This document shows positions 18,751-26,865 of a stretch of 36,723 bases of DNA, piece by piece (position 1 is the first letter of the stretch; each line of letters starts with the position of its first letter). The position numbers and the translations under genes were made by a program. Source of the DNA: Planctomycetota bacterium (GTDB lineage Bacteria > Planctomycetota > PLA2 > JAEUHO01); contig JAJDEM010000017.1 in NCBI GenBank assembly GCA_029259795.1, positions 1-36,723 of the forward strand, read 5' to 3'. The notes beneath the pieces were generated by a model, which worked only from the letters and a program-made list of their open reading frames with translations, did no database searches and had not been told where the DNA came from.

Positions 18751-20601
18751 CTAGAGCCCGTACTCGCGGATCTTGCGGTTCAGCGTCGGCCAGGCGATCC
18801 CCAGCAGGGCCGCCGCGGCGCCCTTCTTGCCGCCGGTGCGGGCCAGCGCCGCGGCGACGGCGCGCTTCTCGGCCTCACGGATCGTGAGGACCTCGAGCTG
18901 GACCGTGGGGGCTTCAGCGTCGCTGCGACGCTCGCGCACCTCCAGGGGGAGGTCGGCGGCGGTGATGGTGTCGCCTTCGAGCAGGACGAGCGCGCGCTCG
19001 AGCGCGTTCATCAGCTCGCGTACGTTGCCCGGCCACGGATAGGCGAGGAGCACGGCCCGGGCATCCTCGGCAAGCCGCGGGACGCGTCGGCCCATCTTGG
19101 CGGCGAGGGTTTCAAGGAGCGCCTCACTGAGTAGTGCGATGTCGTTGCCCCGCTCGCGGAGCGGCGGCACATGGATCTCGAGCACCTGCAGGCGGTAGAA
19201 GAGGTCTTCACGGAAGGTGCCCGCCTTGATCATCGCGCGCAGGTCGCGGTTGGTCGCGCCGAGTACGCGGCAGCGCATGGGCAGGGCATCCTTGCCGCCG
19301 ACGCGCGTGTAGGCCCCTTCGCTCAGGACCCGCAAGAGCTTGGCTTGGAGCTGCGCCGGCAGCTCGCCGACCTCATCGAGGAAGAGCGTCCCGTCCGCAG
19401 CCTGCGCGATGCGCCCGTCGTGGCGCTCGGTGGCGCCGGTGAACGCGCCCTTCTCATGGCCGAAGAACTCGCTCTCGAGCAACCCCTCCACAAGCGCCGC
19501 GCAGTTCAGTGCGACGAACGGCTTGCCGGCACGCGTGCTCTCGGCGTGCAGATGCCGCGCGACGAGCTCCTTGCCCGTACCGGTGTCGCCGGTGATGAGG
19601 ACGGAGGAGTCGGCGGCGGCGGCCTTGGTGATGAGGGCGCGGATCTTGGCGATCGACTCGTGCTCCCCCAGCAGCGGGGGCGCGTCGCCGGACTTCGCAC
19701 CACGCAGGCGCCGGGATTCTTCGCGTGCGCCGTGCAGCGCGCGCAGGTTGCGGAGTGCGAGGCCCGCCTGCCGGGCGGCGGCAGCCAACGCGCGCAGGTC
19801 GCCTTCGGTGTAGGCGTCGGGCGACTCGGCCTCGACCGTCACGAACCCGAGGATCCCCTCGGCCACGCGCAGGGGTGCGGCGAGCAGCGAGCGATAGCGG
19901 CTGCGGACCATCGAGAGCCCGGTGTCGGCGTCGCCCGCGTCATGGGCATCGCGCACGAGTACGGCTTCGCCCCCTTCGCGCACGCGGCGGGCGATGGTGC
20001 GGGAGGCCGGCGGGGTGGCGCCGACGGGACGTGCCGCGACGACTTCGACCGCGCCTGCGGGGCCGATCAGGCAGACGGTGGCGCGCGCGGGTACGAAGGC
20101 CTCGGCCACGAGGCCAAGCAGGCTCGACGTCACCTCGGCCTCGTCGACGGCGTCGGCCGAGGCGATCGCGCCATCGCACACGAAGCGCAACCGCCGGACG
20201 GCACCCTCCTCGGCGGCTTCGCGTGCGGGGTCGGCGGCATCCGGGTCCAGCGCGGCGCTCACTTCGTGATCGTCGTCGCTGGCGGACTCGACGACCGTGT
20301 CGCGCTCGTTGCCGTCGCCGCTGAGATAACGCATGCGGACGTCGCCGATCGCGATGACGTCCCCATCGAAGAGCACCGCCTCGCCGTCCACGCGGTCGCC
20401 GTTCAGATCGGTTCCGTTGGCCGAGCCGAGGTCTTTGAGGACGACCCGCGCGTCCGTGACGCGGATGCGCGCGTGGCGGCGCGAGACGGTCTCGTCGAAG
20501 AGGCGGAGCTCGGCGTCTTTCGAGCGGCCGATGAGGGCTTCGCCCTCCAGGGCCAGCACCGTGGGCTCGCTGCGGCCTTCCATGGTCTCGAGTCGGCGCA
20601 T
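18751..20601 (-). CDS. FHA-GAF sigma-54-dependent transcriptional activator (Fis-type HTH)
   Basis: FHA (EALIGRSKDAELRLFDETVSRRHARI, LGSANGTDLNG), GAF-like middle, AAA+ with ITGDTGTGKELVARHLH, GAFTGA, GTLFLDEVGELP, C-terminal Fis-like HTH (KGAAAALLGIAWPTLNRKIREYGL). Confidence 0.94.
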   Translation of the reverse strand: MRRLETMEGRSEPTVLALEGEALIGRSKDAELRLFDETVSRRHARIRVTDARVVLKDLGSANGTDLNGDRVDGEAVLFDGDVIAIGDVRMRYLSGDGNERDTVVESASDDDHEVSAALDPDAADPAREAAEEGAVRRLRFVCDGAIASADAVDEAEVTSSLLGLVAEAFVPARATVCLIGPAGAVEVVAARPVGATPPASRTIARRVREGGEAVLVRDAHDAGDADTGLSMVRSRYRSLLAAPLRVAEGILGFVTVEAESPDAYTEGDLRALAAAARQAGLALRNLRALHGAREESRRLRGAKSGDAPPLLGEHESIAKIRALITKAAAADSSVLITGDTGTGKELVARHLHAESTRAGKPFVALNCAALVEGLLESEFFGHEKGAFTGATERHDGRIAQAADGTLFLDEVGELPAQLQAKLLRVLSEGAYTRVGGKDALPMRCRVLGATNRDLRAMIKAGTFREDLFYRLQVLEIHVPPLRERGNDIALLSEALLETLAAKMGRRVPRLAEDARAVLLAYPWPGNVRELMNALERALVLLEGDTITAADLPLEVRERRSDAEAPTVQLEVLTIREAEKRAVAAALARTGGKKGAAAALLGIAWPTLNRKIREYGL

Positions 20602-20603
20602 CG

Positions 20604-20963
20604 TCAGAGCGTGACCGTCAACCAGCCGTCGGCTGCGAGCCCTGCGAGCTCACCGGCGTCCGCGAGGGCGGCGGACGGCAGCAGCACCTCCGCAGTGAAC
20701 TCGCGTTGCTCGAAGGCCAGGCGCTCGACATGGAGCGTGGCGCCGCCGGCTCCCAGGGCGGCCAGCATGGCAGCGGCCGTCTCAGGGCCAGGCTCGTTGA
20801 GCGTCTCGGCTACGCCGCGAACGCCGAGGCGGACGCCTTCCCCGAAGAGCCAGAGGTTGACGTCGTGCCCCGCGCGCTGGCCGGCGACGGCGGCGGCGAG
20901 GCCAGCGGTCGCACGCTCCGGCGCTTCGGTGGAGTGGGGGAGGATGTAGAGGATGCGTGCCAT
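20604..20963 (-). CDS. DsrE-like family protein
   Basis: 119 aa; MARILYILPHSTEAPERATAGLAAAVAGQRAGHDVNLWLFGEGVRL matches the DsrE-like fold pattern. Confidence 0.65.
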   Translation of the reverse strand: MARILYILPHSTEAPERATAGLAAAVAGQRAGHDVNLWLFGEGVRLGVRGVAETLNEPGPETAAAMLAALGAGGATLHVERLAFEQREFTAEVLLPSAALADAGELAGLAADGWLTVTL

Positions 20964-21016
20964 GACCAGAGTCTAGCGCGAGGCGGGTGGGCTCTTCCCG
21001 GATAGACTCCCGCGCG

Positions 21017-21820
21017 ATGACAGTACCGATCCGGACCGATGAGCCTGTAGACCGCTTCTTCTCGCGGCCCGTGGCCGGCCTGCTGGTGAAGGCCCTCACG
21101 CCGACGAAGATCACCGCCAATCAGGTGACGGGAATGTCGGCGTTCTGTGGGGTCTGCGTGGGGGTGGCGCTCTGGTTTCACCAGGGGCTGATCGCCGCCG
21201 CCTTTGTCCTCGCCTACCTCGCGTTCGATTGCGCCGACGGGCAGCTGGCGCGCATTCGCGGCGGTGGCGGCTACCTCGGCCGGGCGATGGACGGCTTCGG
21301 CGACTACATCACGGCCATTGCCATCCACGTGGGGCTCGCCATCTGGATCGGCGACCTGCACGGCTCCTGGCTGGGCGGGTGGTGCCTGAGCGCGCTGGCC
21401 GGGGCGGGCATGGCGTGGGCGTCCTTCCAACTCGATCGCTACAAGCGCCGCTACGGCGGCACCGGCGACGACCTCGCGGTTCTGCGGGCCGAGGCCGAGG
21501 CCACGCCGGGCATCAAGGGCTGGATGATCTCGACGCTGGAGCCCTACGCCTTGAAGCTCGATGCCGGCGCCGTGATCCCGGACCTCCAGGCCTACCAGGC
21601 GCGCATGCGCTGGCCGATCATCCTCTGGTTGTCCAACGGCCCGACGATGCACTGCGCGTTCATGGCGGTCTGCTTCGCGTTTGGGCGACCCGACCTCTAC
21701 GCGGCCATCGCCGCCGCACCGCTGATGCTCCTGACGATGATCACCCTCTGGGTCCAGCACCGGGCCGAGGTCCGCGAGCCGCGGGTCGTTACGTACCCGC
21801 CTCCCGGGAGCAGCGGCTAG
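21017..21820 (+). CDS. CDP-alcohol phosphatidyltransferase family protein
   Basis: Signature D-CADG-QLAR-IRGGGGYLG-RAMD-GFGD (DxxDGxxARxxxxxxxxGxxxDxxxD) plus multiple TM helices; ATG 21017. Confidence 0.92.
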   Translation: MTVPIRTDEPVDRFFSRPVAGLLVKALTPTKITANQVTGMSAFCGVCVGVALWFHQGLIAAAFVLAYLAFDCADGQLARIRGGGGYLGRAMDGFGDYITAIAIHVGLAIWIGDLHGSWLGGWCLSALAGAGMAWASFQLDRYKRRYGGTGDDLAVLRAEAEATPGIKGWMISTLEPYALKLDAGAVIPDLQAYQARMRWPIILWLSNGPTMHCAFMAVCFAFGRPDLYAAIAAAPLMLLTMITLWVQHRAEVREPRVVTYPPPGSSG

Positions 21821-22488
21821 AGCAGCGGCAGGATGTCCTGCTCGGCGCGAACGACGTCTTCTTCGAAGTCGATCTCGGTCCACGGGCGGCCCGCGACCTC
21901 GACGATGCCGGCCCCGTGCTCGCCAATGAACTGATCGAGCGCCTTCTCGTAGTCGCTCTCGGGATCGGCGGCGTCGATGGCTTGGCGCAGGGCCGGGAGG
22001 GAAGCGGCGTCGATCTTGAAGAATCCGACGCCTTCCCCGACCTGCTCGAAGCCGCCGAGCTGGCCGCGGCGTATCGCTCGAGCGCTGCCGTCCTGCACGC
22101 CGATCATCATCTCCTCATCGCCCGGATTCGTCCGGGGGTCGATGGCGAAGCCGCGCGTCAGCTGGGCGACGTCCGCGAGGATCGAGGGATCGTAGAGCAC
22201 GTCGGCATCCATGATCACGGCGTCTTCGTCGAGGTCTGCGAGGGCGCAGCGCAGCGAGATCAGGCTGCCGCGGCGGAACTCTTCGTTGTGGACAAACTCG
22301 GCATCCGGTGCCGCGGCTTGAAGCAACTCGGCCATGAAACCGGAGACGATGCGAACGGGCAGGCCGAGGGCCGCGAGGTTCTCGAGGTGACGCGCGAGCA
22401 GCGTGCGGTCGCCGATGGTGAGCAGGGCCTTGGGCTTGTCGTGCCCGAGCCGGCGGCCGACGCCGGCGGCAAGCAAGATGGCCTTCAT
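21817..22488 (-). CDS. MobA/PntC-like nucleotidyltransferase (candidate 2-aminoethylphosphonate cytidylyltransferase)
   Basis: MKAILLAAGVGRRLGHDKPKALLTIGDRTLLARHLENL (intact LAAGxGxRL...PK signature); YDPSILADV; operonic with AEPT. Confidence 0.8.
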   Translation of the reverse strand: MKAILLAAGVGRRLGHDKPKALLTIGDRTLLARHLENLAALGLPVRIVSGFMAELLQAAAPDAEFVHNEEFRRGSLISLRCALADLDEDAVIMDADVLYDPSILADVAQLTRGFAIDPRTNPGDEEMMIGVQDGSARAIRRGQLGGFEQVGEGVGFFKIDAASLPALRQAIDAADPESDYEKALDQFIGEHGAGIVEVAGRPWTEIDFEEDVVRAEQDILPLL

Positions 22489-23543
22489 GCGATGGCTCGC
22501 TTCAGGGCGGGGCCGAAGGCTGCGAGGCGCTCGTCGCTGATCTGGCCCATGTTCGCGACGCGGAAGGCGATCTTGCCGAGGTCGCCCTGCCCGGCGTAGA
22601 GCACGAAGCCGTCCTCGCGCATGCGCGCGTGGATCTGCTCGTAGGTGACGCCGTCGGGCAGATGCGCGCAGGTGATGGTCTCGCTGCGCAGCGCCTCGGG
22701 CAGCAGCAGCGTGAGACCGAGATCGGTCATGGCCTTGCGGATCGCCGTGGAGGCACGGCCGTAGCGCGCGATGCGTCCGGCGACAGTCTCCTCGGTGAGC
22801 ACGTCGAGCGCCGCCTCGAAGGCGGCCGTCACCTGGATGGCCGGGGTGAACGGCGTGCCGCCTGCGGCCTGCTTGGCGAGTTGGTTGGCCATGTCGAAGT
22901 ACACCGAGCGCGTCTTCAGCGGGGTGCCCTTGCGGAGCATGACGAACGACACACCGGGTAGACCTTCGATGCACTTGTTCGCCGTGCAGCAGACAGCGGC
23001 GGGCTCGCACAGGCCAAAGTCGAAGGACTCGCCGGCCAGGCCGCTCACGCTGTCGACGATCAGCCGCCGGCCCGTGGCCCTCGCTACCGCCGCGATGGCG
23101 GGGATGTCGTTGAGCAGGCCGGTCGTCGTCTCGTGGTGGACGAGGGCGATGGTGTCGATGCCGTCCTCGAGCGCGGCCTCGACCGCGGCGGGGTCGAAGC
23201 GTTGCTGCCAGTCCCCGGTGAGGCGCTTGCAGGGGATCGCGTGGGCCTCGGCCATCTTGCCGAGCCGGTCGCCGTAGACGCCGTTGTCCAGGACGAGGAC
23301 GCCCGTGCCAACGACCGAGCTGACCATCATCTCCATGCCGGCCGTGCCCGAGCCGGAGATGAGGACGGCGTCGTAGTCCGCCGCGATGCCGAACACATCG
23401 ACGAGCTTCGTCCGCACTCGCGACTGCAGCGCGAGGTATTCCTCCTCGCGGTGGCACTGGTCAGGGCTCGCAGCGAGTGCCTCGCGAACGCGCGGGTGCA
23501 CGTTGATGGGGCCCGGGTTCATCAGGGTGAGCGCGTCACCCAT
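22485..23543 (-). CDS. 2-aminoethylphosphonate--pyruvate transaminase-like class V aminotransferase
   Basis: LMNPGPINVHPRVREAL, SGSGTAGMEMMVSS, VHHETTTGLLNDI, VDSVSGLAGESFDF, CCTANKCIEGLPGVSFVM (PLP-Lys region). Confidence 0.87.
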   Translation of the reverse strand: MGDALTLMNPGPINVHPRVREALAASPDQCHREEEYLALQSRVRTKLVDVFGIAADYDAVLISGSGTAGMEMMVSSVVGTGVLVLDNGVYGDRLGKMAEAHAIPCKRLTGDWQQRFDPAAVEAALEDGIDTIALVHHETTTGLLNDIPAIAAVARATGRRLIVDSVSGLAGESFDFGLCEPAAVCCTANKCIEGLPGVSFVMLRKGTPLKTRSVYFDMANQLAKQAAGGTPFTPAIQVTAAFEAALDVLTEETVAGRIARYGRASTAIRKAMTDLGLTLLLPEALRSETITCAHLPDGVTYEQIHARMREDGFVLYAGQGDLGKIAFRVANMGQISDERLAAFGPALKRAIA

Positions 23544-24103
23544 TACGAGCCCTTCACCGCCGTGCTGAACCGTTCGGTGATCTCGATGGGGGTGTGCGTC
23601 ACGCGCCCGATGCCCTTGACGTTGCCGGGCTCGACCTTCACGAGCAGCATGGCGGGGCCCGCTTGCTCGAAGAAGCCCGGGAGTGCGGCGGCGAGGTTCT
23701 CCGGCTCGACGCGCTCTGCGTACGCGTAGCCCGAAGCCGCGGCAATCTTCTCGAGACGGATCGTGCTGGCGATGGTCTTCTGTCCGCCGGTGGAGCCGTG
23801 TGCCTCGTTGTCGAGAACGACGTGGTGGAGGTTCTTGAGCCCGAGCGCCCCGGCGCTGGCGAGCACGCCCGATCCCATCAGCACGTTGCCGTCGCCGTCG
23901 ATGCAGAGGACCTCCTTGTCGGGCTGGGTGAGCGCGACCCCGATACCGATCGAGAGGCCGAGGCCCATCGAGCCGATCATGTAGAAGCTCTCCTTGCGGT
24001 CCCGGGCCGTGAACACCTCGCGACCGATCATGCCGTTGCACACGACCGTCGGACGATCGTCCAGGGCGGCCATCACCAACTCGACGGCTTCAGCTCGACG
24101 CAT
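23543..24103 (-). CDS. Phosphonopyruvate decarboxylase-like, TPP-binding (C-terminal/beta) subunit
   Basis: IGSMGLGLSIGIGVAL, GDGNVLMGSGVLASAGALGLKNLHHVVLDNEAHGSTGGQ (TPP GDG motif and Ppd-like LDN..HGSTGGQ). Confidence 0.85.
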   Translation of the reverse strand: MRRAEAVELVMAALDDRPTVVCNGMIGREVFTARDRKESFYMIGSMGLGLSIGIGVALTQPDKEVLCIDGDGNVLMGSGVLASAGALGLKNLHHVVLDNEAHGSTGGQKTIASTIRLEKIAAASGYAYAERVEPENLAAALPGFFEQAGPAMLLVKVEPGNVKGIGRVTHTPIEITERFSTAVKGS

Positions 24104-24608
24104 CGAGGATTCCCTTCGCCACGATCAACGCGCCCGGCACGCGGCGCTCGTCGATCTTCTTCGTGATGTTCGCAACACTGCCTGCGACGTCGTCGGGGTC
24201 GAGGATCTCCCAGGGGAGGCCCTTCATGTCACCCAGCGTGATGCCGTCGAAGTAGCTCGTCATGATCTCGCCCATGATCAAGTGCTCGGGCGCGTCGATG
24301 CCGTCCTTGCCGCGCCACGACACGACGATCAGCGACGGGATCTCGTAGATCACGTTCAGGCTGACGATGGCGTTGAGGCAGACGCCCAAGCCGGAGTTCT
24401 GCATGAACACAGCGGACTTGCGACCGGCCATGGATGCGCCGGCCGCGATTCCCAGCGCGGAGTCTTCGCGAACCGCGGAGACGTAGCCCCAGCGGGGCTC
24501 TTCGTCGAAGCGCCGGATGACGCCCTTCAGAAGGGAGCAGGGCACGCCCGCGAAGAAGTCGTAGCCATTGGCTTCGAGGGCGGAGAGGAACTCGGTTGTC
24601 TTGGGCAT
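24090..24608 (-). CDS. Phosphonopyruvate decarboxylase-like, pyrimidine-binding (N-terminal/alpha) subunit
   Basis: YDFFAGVPCSLLKGVIRRF, VREDSALGIAAGASMAGRKSAVFMQNSGLGVCLNAIVSLN; overlaps the beta subunit by 14 nt. Confidence 0.85.
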   Translation of the reverse strand: MPKTTEFLSALEANGYDFFAGVPCSLLKGVIRRFDEEPRWGYVSAVREDSALGIAAGASMAGRKSAVFMQNSGLGVCLNAIVSLNVIYEIPSLIVVSWRGKDGIDAPEHLIMGEIMTSYFDGITLGDMKGLPWEILDPDDVAGSVANITKKIDERRVPGALIVAKGILDASS

Positions 24609-24619
24609 GCGTCCCGCTC

Positions 24620-26251
24620 TTAGAGCTGCGCCCAGGCGCGCTGATAATCTTCGAAGGAGTCGATTTCCATCCAGCCCTTGTAGGTGTCGATGGTGTTGAT
24701 GGTGAGGCCCTTGGAGGCAGCGGCCTGCAGCAGGTCGGTGAGCGCGGCGGCGCCGAGCGACGCGGCTTCGTGCAGCGGCTGATCCGCGCCCGCGGCGCCG
24801 AGCTCGCTCCAGAGACCCTTCAGTGCCTCGGCGCCCTTCGCCGAGAGCATCAGCATGCCGATCCACTCGCCGTTGGGGTCCTCGATCTTCTGGCCGATGG
24901 CCTTCAAGGTGTCGGAGCGTGTGCCGTGCAGGAAGCGCTGGCCGCGGCCGACCTCGCCGTTGAGCGTATGGACCATGTCGCGGCCTGTGCGACCCTCGAG
25001 GTTGCTGCGGTCGACGACGAGGACGACGTCCCCCTCGGTCTGCAGCAGGCGCTCGACGATCTCCTGGTCGAAGAGGAGGTCGCCGTAGAGGACGAGGGTG
25101 CGCTGATTGAGCTCCGCGCTCGCCTGCATGAGCGAGTCCACCTCGCCCGAGGAGTCCTCGGCTGCGTAGGTGCGCAGGTTCGGGAGGTCGACGGCCTCCT
25201 TCTTCCAGCCGACGACGACGGAGATGTGCTTGATGCCTGCGGCGTTGAGCGCATCGACCTGGTGGCCGAGGATCGGCTTGCCCTTTACGTCGAGCATGGT
25301 CTTGGGCTTGTCGAGGGTGAGCTCGCCAAGCTCGGGGCTCGCGCCAGCGGCGAGCACGATCGCGCCGACGGATTGTCCACCCGAGGGCATGTAGGCCAGC
25401 TCCTCGTCCTTCATGCGCGGGACGCCGATGAGCTCGTAGACATCGGTCTTCGGGACGACGAGACCGTCGACGGCCGAGCACGACTGCTCCTTCACGATGC
25501 GCGCGAAGGCCTCTCGCTGGGCCTTGATGCCCGAGCGCAGTCCGTGGTTGGCGTAGATGATGATCTGGTAGCCGCCGTCGTTGAGGGTCGTGGCCGTCGT
25601 TGTCTTGTAGATCGTCGGGACGCATACGAGCGGCGTGTCGCGATCCCACTGCGCGGCGAAGCCAAGCACCTCGTCGGGCTTGTCGGACTTGCTGTGCACG
25701 AGCACGAAGTCGGCGCCGGCGTCTGCGTAGGCGCGACCGCGCATGAGCGCCTCCTCCATGCCCCAGCCGGCGATGAGGGCTTCTGTGCGCGCAATGACAA
25801 GGAAGTCATCGCTCTTGCGCGTGTCGAGGAAGGCCTTGACCTTGCCGGCGTGCTCTTCGACGGGCGCGAGCTCGCGCTTCACGCCGGCGTAGAACGAGCA
25901 GCGCTTGGGGAAGACGTTGTCCTCGATGCAGATGGCTGCGATGCCGGCCTGCTCGTAGGCCTCCACCATGTGGATTACGTTGATGGCGTTCCCGTAGCCG
26001 TTGTCGCAGTCGGCGATGACGGGCAGGTCCTGGGCCTTGACCATCCACGAGGCGGCCCGCAGCTGGTCGTTCATCGTGAGGATGTTGGCGTCCGGCACAC
26101 AGTGGCTGGCCGAGATCTCGAAGCCCGAGGCCCACACGGCGTCGAAGCCGGCCTCTTCCACGAGCTTGGCGGTCAGGCCGTCGTGGGCGCCTCCCACCAG
26201 GATCGGACCCGGCTGGGCCATGCGTTCCCGGAGTCGTTGCTTGCCGTCCAT
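24620..26251 (-). CDS. PEP mutase/isocitrate lyase superfamily protein (PepM/AepX-like) fused to a C-terminal NTP-transferase-like domain
   Basis: ILVGGAHDGLTAKLVEEAGFDAVWASGFEIS, DCDNGYGNAINV, CIEDNVFPKRCSFYAG, RTEALIAGWGMEEAL; C-terminal VGAIVLAAGASPELGELTLDKPKTMLDVKGKPILGHQV. Start Met (MDGKQRL) at 26251. Confidence 0.85.
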   Translation of the reverse strand: MDGKQRLRERMAQPGPILVGGAHDGLTAKLVEEAGFDAVWASGFEISASHCVPDANILTMNDQLRAASWMVKAQDLPVIADCDNGYGNAINVIHMVEAYEQAGIAAICIEDNVFPKRCSFYAGVKRELAPVEEHAGKVKAFLDTRKSDDFLVIARTEALIAGWGMEEALMRGRAYADAGADFVLVHSKSDKPDEVLGFAAQWDRDTPLVCVPTIYKTTTATTLNDGGYQIIIYANHGLRSGIKAQREAFARIVKEQSCSAVDGLVVPKTDVYELIGVPRMKDEELAYMPSGGQSVGAIVLAAGASPELGELTLDKPKTMLDVKGKPILGHQVDALNAAGIKHISVVVGWKKEAVDLPNLRTYAAEDSSGEVDSLMQASAELNQRTLVLYGDLLFDQEIVERLLQTEGDVVLVVDRSNLEGRTGRDMVHTLNGEVGRGQRFLHGTRSDTLKAIGQKIEDPNGEWIGMLMLSAKGAEALKGLWSELGAAGADQPLHEAASLGAAALTDLLQAAASKGLTINTIDTYKGWMEIDSFEDYQRAWAQL

Positions 26252-26501
26252 GGTCGCTCCTTGGGCCCCGCGCGGATGCAGCGGCAGCGCGGCATGACTA
26301 TAGGGGCGCGTCTGGCACCTGAAAGAAGCCCGCCGGGGGACGCCCCGGAGAGGGGGCCCCGCGCCGCCAGGCCGCAACGAGTCTCGGGCCCTGCACCCAT
26401 CCCCACGCCGGGCGAAGCCGGCTGCCGGCGTAGCAGGCCCTGAATGAGCCGGGCCTTGAACGCTTCCCGGGCATCGCCCAGCCCGCGCGGAATCGGCCGC
26501 A

Positions 26502-26548
26502 GCGCAGCGGAGGCCGTGACGCGCAGCGGAGGCCGTGACGCGCAGCGG
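26502..26548. repeat. 19-bp tandem repeat, about 2.5 copies
   Basis: gcgcagcggaggccgtgac at 26502-26520 and 26521-26539, then gcgcagcgg at 26540-26548. Confidence 0.85.
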
Positions 26549-26835
26549 TAGGCGGGGCGGCAACGGTGGGATCCGGCTGCCGCGACAGGTCCTCGAGCCG
26601 CCCCGGTGATCCGCGCGGGCGCCTATCGGCCTGTGGCGCGGTGAGCTTGCAACTCGGGCCGGGCCACAAACGAAGAAATGCGGCTTTCACCGCGTGCGAC
26701 CCCTGCCGAACCCGCGCCATCAGGCCGCAATCAAAAAAGGTCGGTCGAGCGGGAGACGCGCGGGAGGGAGGGAGGAGGGACGCAGCGAACTGCGCTGCGC
26801 GCCTCAACCACCCGACCGAGGACAAAAGAGGTAGG

Positions 26836-26865
26836 TGGAGGGCCCCCCGTGAGGGGGGCCCTCCA
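26836..26865. repeat. Perfect 13-bp stem hairpin with GTGA (GNRA-type) loop on + strand
   Basis: tggagggcccccc-gtga-ggggggccctcca. Confidence 0.85.

Noticed and set aside
26284-26330. Minus-strand -10-like tatagt upstream of the PepM-like gene
   Set aside because: Single hexamer with an unconvincing -35; not enough for a promoter call.
24596-26443. 615-aa + strand ORF antisense to the PepM-like gene
   Set aside because: Shadow ORF; Val/Asp/Leu/Gly-rich mirror composition, no domain.
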